From Dysidea avara (lineage: Eukaryota; Porifera; Demospongiae; Dictyoceratida; Dysideidae), in NCBI RefSeq assembly GCF_963678975.1, contig NC_089273.1, positions 23,330,356-23,394,355 of the forward strand: a DNA stretch of 64,000 nt. The letters are read 5' to 3'. Each line of letters starts with the position of its first letter. The first letter of the stretch is position 1. Positions 23,712-35,455 of the stretch are shown here, piece by piece. Both the position numbers and the translations under genes were made by a program. The notes beneath the pieces were generated by a model. The model saw only the letters and a list, made by a program, of their open reading frames with translations, ran no database searches and was not told the DNA's origin.

Positions 23712-23969
23712 CCAGCTTGTTCTCTACATAGCATTACCCACCCTAACCACTCCCATTGTGACTTTCATCATGCATGTCACTTAATATACATGTTACATAA
23801 CAAAATACATCACATTAATTGTTTGTGATATTAACAATAAAATTCTGGCTATAAAATTGCGATACTGATGTAGTAACCTATGAATTAGCTTATTCCCATC
23901 ACAACTTTATTCTTCATCCTGGAAGACCAAGAGATCATAAACAATAATGCTAAGATCTTACCAGGCTAG

Positions 23970-24158
23970 ATGAATCTCATTGTTGACCTTGATATTACTT
24001 TGGTCCAACCACAACAGTATAATCCGGAAACATCTGAGATCACAAATGATAACAGAGCCTTGGTTATTTGGTATTCAGTCTGTACACCTTGTCAACAATC
24101 CTGCCATGAGATAATACTGGAATTTGAGCTACTAGAAGTTTCACCTGAAGGATCATGA
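23970..24158 (+). CDS. Open frame conserved between the two segment B copies
   Basis: The 62-codon frame (starts MNLIVDLDITLVQPQQYN) is matched by the minus-strand frame 50857-51105 over nearly its whole length, with about nine differences in 58 residues and no indel or stop, e.g. ITNDNRA..IWYS.CTPCQQSC in both. Conservation of an open frame between diverged copies hints at past coding constraint. The acceptor-like ATCTTACCAG just before the ATG suggests an exon. No domain is recognised. It may be an exon of a gene captured in, or degraded within, the duplicated segment. Confidence 0.35.
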   Translation: MNLIVDLDITLVQPQQYNPETSEITNDNRALVIWYSVCTPCQQSCHEIILEFELLEVSPEGS

Positions 24159-24414
24159 TGAATTGGCACTACTTACACATATGTCTAAAATACCCATTGT
24201 ATTGACACAGTAAAACAGTGTGTGTCGATGTTGATTTAATGCTTGATCTAATCACTTTTGCTAATCTCCAGCGCCAAATGAACTTGCTTGATATCTAATG
24301 ACACAAGAGACCAGTCCCCTAACAAGCAGGCACTGAAGTAAAAAGAGAATGTACAAAAAATTAACATGCCAGGCTGGTGGATCCTCATGGCTTAACTACA
24401 GAGTGACAAACAGG

Positions 24415-24893
24415 TAGGGACCAGTCTATTTTGCTTTTTTTCCCACCTATTTTTCTTTCCAGCAATTCTTTTATTTTTCACCTATTATGCTCCATATTTT
24501 GCTCAAGAATTATAAATTTTGCTCAGCACTGATTTTTGTTAATTGAATATTTCCAATTGCAAACCTACAGTTTTGCTTTAAAGTGACTGTTCTATTAGAG
24601 TATCTCGATCAGCAATTACTTCTAACATGTAAAGCAAGAAGCTAGCTAATATCGCTTAACATCTGTGACTGTTTTATTAGGGTACCTCGATTGTCACTTG
24701 TTGTTCCAGTAACAATTAGCTATGCATTGTCGATATAATAGCGCGTCTGACTGTTCTATTAAAATATCTCGATCTTTTAAGCAATTTTTGTGTCCACTTC
24801 ACTAAATTTGCACCTATTATGCCAGCATTTCTCTTATTGCTTTTACCCACCCATTATGCCAAAAATTTGGCTGGCGAAATCGACGGGTCCCTA
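24415..24893. mobile_element. hAT-like TAGGG-family MITE with exact 8-bp TSD
   Basis: The ends TAGGGACCAGTCTATTTTGC and GCGAAATCGACGGGTCCCTA are inverted repeats. CAAACAGG is duplicated at 24407-24414 and 24894-24901. The partner at about 50640 has the empty site (GATGCCTGCTTGTCACTCTG). The inside carries three CTGTTCTATTAGAGTATCTCG motifs at about 24587, 24668 and 24750. Confidence 0.95.
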
Positions 24894-25707
24894 CAAACAG
24901 GCATCAAATACAATGCACCTACAATCTGAGTACAATGGAACCTCTCTTCTCCGGGCAGTCCGGTACATACTACTATATCAGAAATGTCCTAAAGCGAAGT
25001 AATGTTATCGCTATCAGTTAGTGCAGTGCAGTTTAGTGTGCAGAAATGAAGTCACTACAGAACATTCACGGTCCCTCCCCTAACTGTAAAAAATACATTA
25101 TCACCTAGCAACCAAGTGGTAGTTATCATTAGTAGAATAACAAGCCATCAAACAGCTTTCAACTGCAAACTTCATTATGGTCAATAAACTAGAAGCCACA
25201 TGACTAATTTAGGCATGAAGGTTCTTAAATAGAGGTTTTTGGATAGTAGAGGTGTCTGGATAATAGTTGTCCAGATGAGAGAGAATTGCAACAACGTAAT
25301 TCCTCTGTATGTTAACTAATCTGAATTTATGACACTCTTTTTCATCTGAGTTCCTGTGTGGTTCCAAGTTATACAAGACCACATCCAACTTCTACTGGGT
25401 GAACTGCTACAACCATGGCCTACGAAAACCAACAAGTGGGTATTAAATACAATATGACTACAATCTGGTTACTGGAAAATATCACTATGCACCACATGTA
25501 AACTGACCGGGGTATTAAAGTTTGGTCGCACCATAACAGTATGTACGCCTGGTCCTGGAAATTCAGAAAACATACCTGAGATAACAAACAACTACATTCC
25601 TTGGTATGTGGAAATTCACAACACCCTTGATATGTCACTACAGTCCATGTATACTTGACAACTGAGAACTATAAAAAGAACACAATAGATGGTACAATTC
25701 CTCTATA

Positions 25708-25948
25708 TGTGACCATGCCTGCAAAACAGGGCATGTGGGCACAAACTACACTCCATCACTCTACAGGTGATATCTCAGTTCTGGAAAGATATATTTTCAT
25801 TCTGTAACTTGCATCATGATGCCAATTAAATGATTACTAAGAGCTGAAAATTGTATCATAATTGTAAAAAAAGTTGTGTTAATGAAACTGTGAAAAGTTA
25901 GGCAAAAATCAAGTGCTCACATGTCCTATTATCACAGGCCTGGTCACA
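25708..25948. mobile_element. TGTGACC-family element, short (copy 2)
   Basis: The ends TGTGACCATGCCTG and CAGGCCTGGTCACA are flanked by TA on both sides. The partner segment at about 49440 reads TTTATATGTAGAGG without it, so the insertion into TA is supported by an empty site. Confidence 0.85.
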
Positions 25949-26567
25949 TATATTAACTGACCTGAAATTCATCACACTCAGTTTCTGCCTGGTCACAAGT
26001 TATGTCATGTCCTATGACCATATCCAACTGCTACTGCTAGTGGGTGAACCACATGCTATGACCAGATAACCTGTAAAAATTGAAAGGTGGGCATTTAATA
26101 CATATAGCTATTACACCTAAAAAACTGTCACTTTTTACACAAACTACATATTTGGAGATTTAAAAGATTACACAGAGACCTGATTAGTCAGGTTTCACTG
26201 TATATCAATTCAGCCATTTAGACCAGTATGCAGTGTGAATGAGTACATACAAGCATTACATATGTTACATTTGCTGGTTACTTCTTCAACCTGCAGCCAA
26301 AGTTCCTGGACTTCTGCTGATGTAAGTGGCAGATGGCAGTTGGTTCATACACCTTGTTGACAATCTCGCCATTAGGTAATGTCAGCATTTGCTGCTACTT
26401 AGTCATAGTAGCATTAGGAGTTTTCAGCTCTGCACACTTCCAAATCTGAGCCAAAACCCCTCACAGTTAATCAGTGTGTGGTGGTTGCAGGTGATGTGGC
26501 ACTTTACACACTGGGGCGAACTTCACTCCTCATTTCATTAGCCTCCAATACCGGTGTCACAGTGATA

Positions 26568-27185
26568 TGTGACCCAATTTTAGAAAACCATCCTTTTTGG
26601 CACATTGGTCAATTTTCTCTTTTGTAGCTAAAATGAGGCACTGGGTGTTTATCTATCTTATGTCAAAATTTAAGCTTGATATCTTGAAGGATTCCAGAGA
26701 TATGGTCAATGTACTGCCTAGTACATCACAAAGTAACTTTTCATATTAATGCATTGAATTCAGTGAGTAATTAAGCATGAAAAATTGTGACAAATCACTT
26801 TGTTTACAAATAATTCTATTCCTACTGTCTAAAAATATTATAGAGATACTTCTGATAGTTAAATCAAGTGTTCCTGGTCCTTTTCTTCAGTTAATTATTG
26901 TTTAAAACTTAGTTTTAACCATTCTAGTAACTGAACAAATCACCCCATTTGTAAGTTAATTGTTGTCCCACACGTAGTGAAATCACTACATGGTCTGATA
27001 AAATCCTCCATATCTCCTAGCAGAAAGAAGCTGTGGGTGTGAAATTTCACAGGAATAAGGCTTAATAGTTGCTTTATCCAAATGTGTAAAAGAATGATTT
27101 AAAAATTATTGCTGAAACTTTCAATTGAGTTTTCCTGCAAATTTTGCATGTGCCCAAAAGGATGGTTTTCCAAAATTGGGTCACA
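26568..27185. mobile_element. TGTGACC-family element (copy 3), nested
   Basis: Inverted ends TGTGACCCAATTTTAGAAAA and its complement, flanked by TA at 26566-26567 and 27186-27187. Removing it plus one TA regenerates CAGTGATATGTGTTTCC, which matches the mirror-image right end of the host element (CAGTGATACGTGTTTCC). Confidence 0.92.
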
Positions 27186-27369
27186 TATGTGTTTCCTGTG
27201 TATCATGTTCCCCACACAATGTCATATATCACTAGGGATCCGCACACATACCACTAGGGATGTGTGTTTCCCTGACAAAGATGCTAGTGATATATGTTTC
27301 CCTGCCAGTTTCTCAGTTTTTATAACTATACTATGCCCAACACCCGAGCATTTATATGCCTTGCTGCAG

Positions 27370-27620
27370 TTGATATACTACGACTAGCTAGCTACTGCTT
27401 ATGTAACCGCAGGACTTACTACTGCTGCTGCAGTTCACGTGTCACAGTACTAACTACTACTGCTTCTATACTATATAGCTGCAGCTACTACTACTATATT
27501 ATTACTACACTGCAGTCACTACTTACTGCGTCTACTGCTACTATATCTAGCTATATTATTTATATTGCATGCTATTTTTATAGCTACTGCCTACTGCTTC
27601 TATAATACTAGCTACTGTTT
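27370..27620. repeat. CTACTGCTA-rich low-complexity arm
   Basis: Degenerate CTA/CTG trinucleotide sequence that is complementary in kind to 28500-28920 and forms the inner arm of the outer element. The frame at 27294-27605 is compositional. Confidence 0.8.
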
Positions 27621-27631
27621 ATACTGCTAGG

Positions 27632-27754
27632 TCACTGTAAATTCGGAAATATGAATGTCATACAAAATTGCACATAAGTCATTTTGGATGACCCCTCCTC
27701 TTCCAGCTCCTGTAGCCATTTTTTACGACATTCATATTTCCGAATTTACAGTGA
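27632..27754. mobile_element. 123-bp MITE with 28-bp perfect inverted ends
   Basis: TCACTGTAAATTCGGAAATA... at the left is matched exactly by ...TATTTCCGAATTTACAGTGA at the right over 28 bp, with a spacer of about 67 bp. The TSD is not clear. It sits inside the CTACTGCTA-rich arm. Confidence 0.88.
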
Positions 27755-28499
27755 TGCTACTTTTATACACCTGCTATTATGACTATGATGTGATTTGAGT
27801 TGAGGCGAGTAATTTTTGGTTATATACTTGAGAGATTTTCACCAGACAGGTTTTGCACTACTAGAGTGCTGAAATTGAGTTTCTTTGAGAGATTTTGGAC
27901 AACTTGAAATGTTTTACTTTTGACTGATGGCGATAGTGAGACTTTCAAGTACTTAAGAGACTTTTGTTACTCGAGCTGCTTGAGAGTCAGTTGTGTACTT
28001 CCAAAGTTTCTTTACAGTACAGGTACGAATCTATTGTAAGATATCTGGATAAGACAAAATGTGCATGAGCATACAGGAGATGAAAGTTAAAGCCATCCAT
28101 ACTATTGTGATTGGGTATGTCAGCATAATGTGAGTGTTGGATTTAGCAGTAGTTACGTTGTTCTTGATTTCTCTTCAAAGGTGAAATGTGGGACACATGC
28201 CATTTGGAAATGGCTGAAGCCAAGTTCCATACTGCTTATAGAATGCCATCAAACTATATGCAGAAATCATTAAACACAGTGCTATATACTAGCTAACTAA
28301 ATTTTTATTACTGTATGTGTGTTAGTTCTCTACGTACTTCCATCCTATTTGTTTTCACTTACTAGCTAATGAATAAATTATTTTTTGTATGTTGCATGAC
28401 AGTAAAACACAGCAGGTAACTTTATGTATCTGCATGCATGGCTCATTTAAACATGTTCTTTGCCTCAATAGTTATAGTTAGCACTAGAGGGTTCAGTTT

Positions 28500-28920
28500 A
28501 GCTGCAGAGCAGCAGAAATAGTAAAAATAGCATGCAGGAAGTAGCTGGCTAGTAGAAGCAGCAAGTAATATAGCTAGAGTAGTAGCAAGTATAGTTAAAA
28601 GTAGTAGCAAGTATAGTATACCTATGCTAGCAAGTATAAACTATAGTGCAGCAGCAAGTATAGTAGCAGCAGATATATAGTTGGTAGTATAGTAGCAAGT
28701 GGTATAGCTACAGTGGTAGCAGCAAGTATAGTAGTATAGGAGCAGTATAAGCAGTATATAGCACTAGCAGCAGTAAGTAGACTGCAGCAAAAGGAACTCA
28801 GATCCTGCATGCAGTAACTGGCGCAGCTAGTGGACAAGTAGTATCAACAGGAAAAGAAGCAGCAGTAGCTATAGTATCAGTAGTAGAAGAAGCAAAAGCA
28901 GAAATAGTATACATCAGTGC
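28500..28920. repeat. AGCAGTAGTA-rich low-complexity arm
   Basis: Degenerate GCAGCAAGTATAGTAG units, the inverted counterpart of 27370-27620. The frame at 28622-28837 (minus) is compositional. Confidence 0.8.
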
Positions 28921-29028
28921 ACTTCGAAACTGAATGCAGGGAAACACGCATCCCTAGGGATATATGTGTGCGGGCCTGCGGGGAACGCCTTAACTGGGGA
29001 ACATAATACCCGGGGAAGCAGGAGCGGA

Positions 29029-29915
29029 TCTAGGATTTATAAAAGGGGGGGGGCTAACTCAAGGTACTAATCTCTTGGGTAGAGGTGTGTGAAGCACACG
29101 TAGAGGTGTGCGAATGAACTAGGGGGTCTGGGGGCATGTCCCCCAGGAAAAATGTGAAAAATAGATGCTAAAATACTGCAATTTGGAGACATTTCCACAT
29201 AAAATTCATAATATTTTCTGCCTGTAGATATTTTATATACTGCCTTTAGATTATAGGTATGGCTCTCTGACTCTGAAGTATTTTGCTAATGGAAAAGTTT
29301 GGGTAGGTACAGGCAACCAAGTACATGATGCACCCCTCTCACAATTGCACAACACTGAATAGGTGCATGCTAGAATAATAATGTTGAAAGTGGAAAATTT
29401 TGAAATTTGAATAATAAAAGATTGAATCTGAGAGCATTTTCAATGGAAATTGTGTACCTGAATTTAAGTATTGTCATACATATTAACTACACAAGTAGAT
29501 GAATGAAGCCCTTTAAACAGACCAATGCACTTCATTGTATGTATAGGTGCAGGTAGATTTGGAAAAATTCCATAACAGAACCAACTACATGCTTCCAGTG
29601 AATGTTCTATTAGAGTAGTTAGCTGACTGCTCTATTAGAGTAGTTAGCTGACTGCTCTATTAGAGTATCTTGATCTTGTACGCCTCCAATGCTGATCTGG
29701 GTCCTTGTTGCATTAACTTTAGCATAAATCCACTGATAATACCTTGGAAAGACGTTTATAAGGTGGTTTTATGAGTACTTGTATTAGTGATCATATAATT
29801 ATGCTAAGACAAATTTTCATTATAATACTCAGCATATTGATCAAGTAAAGCCTAAATATGAAGGGGGGGCTTCAGCCCCCCAAAGCCCCCTCCCCCCCCC
29901 CTGGATCTGCCCCTG
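29029..29915. mobile_element. CAGGGGCGGATCC-family element, 5-bp TSD GGAAG, nested
   Basis: Left end CAGGAGCGGATCTAGGA, right end CTGGATCTGCCCCTG. GGAAG is duplicated at 29024-29028 and 29916-29920. It holds three tandem copies of a 25-bp unit containing CTGCTCTATTAGAGTA at about 29600-29672. Confidence 0.92.
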
Positions 29916-30038
29916 GGAAGCATATATCACTGTGACTTGTAGATCGCTAGCCAGTTAGTGATATGTGTGTGGGGAAAAACGGATCCCTAATGATATGCGT
30001 GTGGGAAACACAAAACTTCGGGGAAACACGTATCACTG

Positions 30039-33000
30039 TAGGGGTGGATTGAGGGAGGGGACTAAGGGGGCTGTAGCCCCCCCCCTTTCCTTTATAAGTT
30101 AGTACTTGGAAAATAAAACCCTAAATCTTCTATGTGTATCAAAAGCAGACTTGTTTCAGGAACCATGCATCACTACCAACACAAATAATGTCTATGTAAC
30201 TATATCTATTGTTCAACTCTGTTCCAATGTCTATGTAACTATATCTATTGTTCAACTCTGTTCCAGGAGAACATAGCTTCCTTTTCCTCAAGAGCCCTTC
30301 AAAAACAAATTTTGATTGTGGGTTGCATCTCCAGTTACAAAAGTATTAATTGTGGATTTTGTTCTATTCAGATGATTAGCAGTGTTTTCCACTATGGCTA
30401 TAAGACAAGGGCGGATTTAGGGGGAAGCTTTGGGGGCATGCAGCACCCCCCTCCAAAACTTTAGAATGAGCAAGCTAGGAAGCTTCTAGAAGCTGTAGTA
30501 CAGGCACAGTTGCATTTTATACACATGTATGGACAATGAAAAGATGGAAAGAGCACACTGCTAAAAGGTTCTTAGTTTACTAATTTGTTAAGATGCCTTA
30601 CTGTAGTTATACTGATAGTAAAGTGTCAGTAAACTTAAGTATATGGAACATAATTATTTTACTAAGTTTTAAACTCTCAGTAAAACATCAGTGAATGCGG
30701 GTTTACTGAAAAACTACTAAAATAACAAACAATTAACTGTTCCATATACTGGGGATATACCACTGTAGTAAACTAAGATACTTCAAGCAGTGTCAAGAGG
30801 AATAGCTAATCTTATCCAAGAATTGCTAAAAGTGGTTCAAAATTATACTTTTGGAGTAAGTCTTACCTTAGAAGCTGCTAAAATCGAAATACTCTAATAG
30901 AACAGTCAACTACTCTAATAGAACATCCATCATTAAAACTATAATTTTCAAGTAGTTACCAGTGTGTAAGCTGAAATTAAACCTATTCTTCTAGACCTGT
31001 GCACTGCTACCCTCACCATTGTACCAAACATCCTACCATATACCAATCACTCTAAAGATTTAATGTCCTGAAACATAATTAATTGAAAATCTATTCTGAA
31101 AACAACTTTTTCTGTCAAATAGTTTAAGTTTTTTAGGCTCTAATACAAACTTGATTCTTGGGTCAGTGAAATGCTTCACTTGCAAGTAAAACAATATAGT
31201 TTTATAATTATTATAGTGAATTCATAACATATATAAAGTTCACAAGGCTGCAACATCTGAGAGCTGCTTTTTCCCCTTACTTAATCAAATCCCATGCTAC
31301 AGTTATCTAAATATAGCAGCTTCTAAGAGTTCGCACTATCAAATCCCTTGAAGCTCAACTTTAAGCATAGATCCAATCCTGTGTTTTAAATATTCTTCTT
31401 GACCTTACATTCAATTAACTATACACTCTTTATTCTCTTTGACAAGCCACTATTATGCAGTTTCTTAAAATCCAATAACAAGAAACATTGTATAGTTCTG
31501 TTTTTTAATTAAATTACTTCCAACTGAACTCATTCATCTTGTACCCACATTTGGTTAAAAATAGCCTCTAGATTCAATCTTGTGATAGCAATTTTCCAAA
31601 AATCACCAGGGAGTATGCCACCAGAGCCCCCTAGCTGGAGAATTTTATGCATGCTCAGTGCATGTGCACTCCACTCACTGATGAGTCTACTTGCCCTCTC
31701 CACTCATCTCTACTGTTAATTTGGACAGCTAGTGTAGTTTGAGCCATGAGACTGTAAAATAATTTCAAAACACTAGATTTGATCATGTGCAGCTGATACC
31801 CATACGTTTCCACTACTGGTTCTTTAAAATATTAGTCTAAGATTGAATTTTAGCTATTGGCTGTGCCATTTATAGTTACATTGACAAACTGTAGGGGAAT
31901 AATGGTATCACATAAACAAAGTGACGTTATTTTTCACTCAAAATCACTACGTAATTCAATCTCAGTAGGCCAAATTTGCAAAATTTTCCTGTGGGGGCAT
32001 GTCCCCAGATCCCCTAGATAGAGCATGCTCTGCATGCTGAGTGTGCTTTGCACACTAGTTGTATCATGATCAACTTTCTTGCCACATAAATGTCCATGTT
32101 AACACCCCCCTTCTGAAATCCTAGATCTGCCCCTATAAGAGGTAATTATAGTGTAGTTTTATATTTCAAAAAATGTTAGTTGGTTTAATTGGTTAGATTT
32201 ATCAGCTTCAGTATAATATGTAGCTAGCTAGTTTACCAACTCAGCCATTAAGCAAACTGTAGTCTTTGGTGATTTGCAATCTCATAAGGCAGCTATAGCA
32301 TATTCACCCACTTTTGTCTTTGAATGTAAAATCTGTTTCAGTTACCTTCTGATATGGCCCCATGCTGCAGGTTATGGAGCTGGCATTTGTAGCTAGCCTA
32401 TAGTTCAGTCTTCAAAACCCAGCAGATATAATAAGTTGACTATCACAACAACAAATTCAGAGAGCCATAAAATTTAATGCAAATATAGCTGCACTTTGCT
32501 AAGGATTGCCAGTGGACTAGCTAATTGCTACTAGTACCCTTCACTGCAGTCTGCTTTTCAGTACACTTTATTAGTGTTAAGGCTAACAAAGTGTCACTAG
32601 GCTAAGGAGCATGCATACTAATAATTGTGTCGTTGAACACCACTACTACTTAGCTATACATGTTTCTGCCTCACAGAATTAGCTGATTAGAGCATGGCTA
32701 AGAGGAGCTGATGCAATATGACATATATATAACTAACTGTATCTAAATGCTTGGTAGCTGCACACGAAAAGATTATCATGCATGCATGATAGCTATACTC
32801 AATGCATATTGCAATCAGTCTTGATTTAATGGAAAAGTAAAATTTTGATGATATATAATAAACTGAAATTCCATTATTTTCCACTGAAAAACCTGCTAAA
32901 AATATTTTCAATTCACCTTTAGAGGGCCTAATTTTCAAAAATTTCCTTGGTGGGGCATGCTCCTAAACCCCTTAGGTGTACATGCCTAGGTGCACATGCT

Positions 33001-33169
33001 AGTGTGCTTTGCACACTAATGTAGTCATTATTCCAAAAAGCTAATTTGACCATGGATACTACATGAATCTTACAACTAGAGCCTTGTGAGAAGGCTTGGT
33101 ATCTTCTAATGTCAGGTTAGTTACCTATATCCTTAGCCCCCCTTTCAAAAAATCCTAGATCCGCCCCTG
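30039..33169. mobile_element. CAGGGGCGGATCC-family element, 5-bp TSD CACTG, nested host
   Basis: Left end TAGGGGTGGATTGAGGGAGG, right end CTAGATCCGCCCCTG, with CACTG at 30034-30038 and 33170-33174. It interrupts the right terminus of the 26553-33181 element and itself carries 30416-32135. A 39-bp tandem repeat (two copies, about 30187-30266) lies near its left side. No gene is recognised. Confidence 0.88.
30416..32135. mobile_element. CAAGGGCGGATTTAG element, 5-bp TSD TAAGA, nested in 30039-33169
   Basis: Left end CAAGGGCGGATTTAGGGGG, right end CTAGATCTGCCCCTA, with TAAGA at 30411-30415 and 32136-32140. It contains two CTCTAATAGAACA motifs at 30893-30927. It is related to the fragment at 21016. 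Confidence 0.9.
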
Positions 33170-33892
33170 CACTGTGACACCAGCATATATATAATTGAGT
33201 ATCTCAGTATTCTAGACTCTTACTTCTTTCTTTAAACATTGCTCAAGCATTGTAGTTTCTCACGAGGGGCAAGTTTCTCAAAGACATGGACTGCAATTTT
33301 CTTAAACATTCAATTAAAAACTGCGTATCATGTGTGTCTGCTTGAGGTGATAGGTGATCAGGGATTTTCCATGAGATTTCCCCTAAATAGATCACGTGAT
33401 AGTTGTCAAGCTGGATTCTGGTGGTATGTCATGGTTCAACAATACGGTACATGTACTTTAATATAGTATAAGCTGTCCAGAATTATTTGTGCACTGCTAA
33501 ACTAATTAAGTTATTTTTGTGTGATAAGTGCGCTTAAGGAAGGGTCTGGGGAGAAGACCAATGTTTTGACAGCAGTTGATGATGGCTGGGCAAAGAACTG
33601 CAAAAACTACTGACTACTGTGATGGGAGGGCAAAATGCCCACCTCTATAGCTCTACCTAGGAGCATTAACTAGCATTACCTACAGATATTGTATATTATG
33701 TTGCTGATACATCCGAAGATCTGCAGAGTAAAGGTGAAAGTGGTAGTAAGGCTCATCCTATTATTCTGCTGAACAGGCAGGGAGTCTGGAAGTATGCTCC
33801 CTGAGGAAACTGTAAGTACTACAACTTTTTAGTTTTAATTGCTTCATCAAGCATAAAAATTCAGTCAAAAGGTGATGGTCGAGGCTCTGGTG

Positions 33893-34246
33893 TTATACAC
33901 TGGTTGCATCTATACTACACTGTGACACCCTTGAGGGGTTAGTACCAGCATTGTCCATGGCAATACTATTCCATTTCCCCAAGTCTTGATGATTGAGTGC
34001 CCCATCACTTTCTCTCTGCTCCAATCCTGAAGCTGTGAACACAGTACAAAAAATAGTTATGATATTATGATAATAGCAATTAAGAGTCCATAATGTACTC
34101 TTATAATAAAGCTCTTGATAATAGTGACAATAATTATGTGGCTGTGTACATTGTGAACTAATTAGGCACTTGGAAGTTTTGAGCATAAGGTGTCTGAAGG
34201 CTCTACCATGCACAGATATGGGATATTCTAAAAGTGATTGTAACAT
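33893..34246 (-). CDS. Two-exon candidate terminal part of a minus-strand gene
   Basis: On the minus strand, exon 34246-34207 (MLQSLLEYPISVH, ending in one base of a codon before GTAGAG) joins exon 34032-33893 across a 174-bp intron ending TGTTCACAG. The frame continues as A-SGLEQRESDGALNHQDLGK and ends at a TAA after SQCSIDATSV, about 60 residues in all. The second exon is polar and tail-like, as in cytoplasmic tails, but no domain is recognised. The first exon may instead start at an internal acceptor (CACTTTTAG). The intron also reads open, which weakens the case. The family is unknown. Confidence 0.4.
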   Translation of the reverse strand: MLQSLLEYPISVHGRAFRHLMLKTSKCLISSQCTQPHNYCHYYQELYYKSTLWTLNCYYHNIITIFCTVFTASGLEQRESDGALNHQDLGKWNSIAMDNAGTNPSRVSQCSIDATSV

Positions 34247-34486
34247 GCAGTAAAAATAGATTTACTTTAGTAGAACAGTCATACTATACTGTAAAGTCAT
34301 ACATCTGAACGGTGTTATGAAACAGCCATTAGTATGTATTGCTTTTTATAACACTGTCAGACAAGATGACAGGTGCATCTTTGACTCTCCAAGATAATGC
34401 TCTACATTAATTTTAATTATTCATTTTCAAAGATCACCTAAAAGTTACCTTTTTAACCAATTTTTAGAGTATATTACTGACAAAAA

Positions 34487-34930
34487 TGTGTGATATCCAT
34501 CCCAAAAACACCTTTGCTATAAAAAAAGGCACGTCCAAGAAACTACCAGTACCTGGAACCCTTTGTAACAGCTCAGAAAAGCAACCAGTAACTTAAAGAG
34601 CTGATATCTGGAGTGGCCAAGAATCGAACCTTTATCATCCAGCTGTGTTCTATATTGACTCTTGCTGCATCCTTAAGCAATTTCTTTTAATTCTATAATT
34701 GGCTGGTAATTTGGCCGCCTTTACTGTACTAGCTATATACTGCAGCTGACTATTTAAAAAGGTGGCCAAATTACCAGCCAATTATAGAATTAAAAGAAAT
34801 TACTTAAGGATGCAACAAGAGGAATATAGAACACAGCTGAATGATAAAGGTTCAATGTTTAAATTTTAAATTAGTTGTATATGAACATTTACTCTAGGCC
34901 AGTTCAGATATCAGCTGTTTTAGTTGCCAG
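34487..34930. mobile_element. Palindromic element (family C relative)
   Basis: Left end ATCCATCCCAAAAACACCTT resembles the ends of the elements at 10967 and 51238. The inner arms of about 100 bp (34630-34725 with 34765-34860) are near-perfect complements around GGTGGCCAAA. The left outer part (34487-34625) is matched in inverted orientation at 40265-40395. Confidence 0.75.
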
Positions 34931-35171
34931 TTAATTTTACTTTCATGTATAATTGGACATGCATCTGCTTTATGGGTAGTGCTAAAAGCCAAAATGGAAC
35001 CAATTCACTGTTAAAACTGGGTAGTTATTTTAGCACTCATTGAGTTGATTTAACAACTTGTTTGCAATGCTATTGTCACTATAGGAGTGCTAATATTACT
35101 AAATGGTGGTTAATTTAAGCTACCCATGTTACTTTAGCATTAGCCTTTGTGTTAGTTTAGCTTGTTATTTT

Positions 35172-35455
35172 AACAGGTTATTTTGTGTTACTGAAGTTGG
35201 TCAATATTATTTGGTTGTGATTCTCACCAGTGAAATGTGCACAATTCAGGAGCTGTCATTCTTATGTTAACAGGTTATTTTGTGTTACTGAAGTTGGTCA
35301 ATATTATTTGGTTGTGATTCTCACCAGTGAAATGTGCACAATTCAGGAGCTGTCATTCTTATGTTAACAGGTTATTTTGTGTTACTGAAGTTGATCAATA
35401 TTATTTGGCTGTGATTCTCACAAGTGAGATGTGCACAATTCAGGAAATGTCGTTG
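35172..35455. repeat. Tandem repeat, 97-bp period, about 2.9 copies
   Basis: AACAGGTTATTTTGTGTTAC starts at 35172, 35269 and 35366. The first two copies are nearly identical and the third is more diverged. Confidence 0.95.

Larger units (their letters stand above)
21616..23792. mobile_element. Composite element A, left copy (inverted partner 56100-56947)
   Basis: It starts at TATCAAGACTCATGGTAGTG and is homologous to the reverse complement of 56170-56947, ending at CATGTCACTTAATAT. Relative to the partner it has gained a 138-bp MITE (21879-22016), a LINE tail (22156-22425), an internal duplication (about 22680-23080) and a hAT-like MITE (23199-23711). No transposase gene is recognised. Confidence 0.75.
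23793..26265. repeat. Segment B, left copy (inverted partner 47745-51230)
   Basis: Diverged but colinear match to the reverse complement of 47745-51230 along its whole length. Each copy has its own insertions: here 24415-24893 and 25708-25948; there 47853-49253 and 50176-50512. Segment B itself contains repeated GAATTTCCAGGTCAGT and TACTGTTGTGGTGCGACC blocks, which look like duplicated exon-plus-intron units of a decayed gene or element. Confidence 0.85.
26553..33181. mobile_element. Outer inverted-repeat element carrying four nested insertions
   Basis: The left end GGTGTCACAGTGATA..TGTGTTTCC and right end GGAAACACGTATCACTG..TGACACC are complementary once the inserts at 26568-27185 and 30039-33169 are removed. 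Inner arms also pair: CACTAGGGATGTGTGTTTCC (about 27252) with GGAAACACGCATCCCTAG (about 28942), and (CTACTGCTA)n at 27370-27620 with (TAGCAGTAG)n at 28500-28920. Without inserts it would be about 2 kb. No TSD is resolved and no transposase is seen. Confidence 0.75.
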
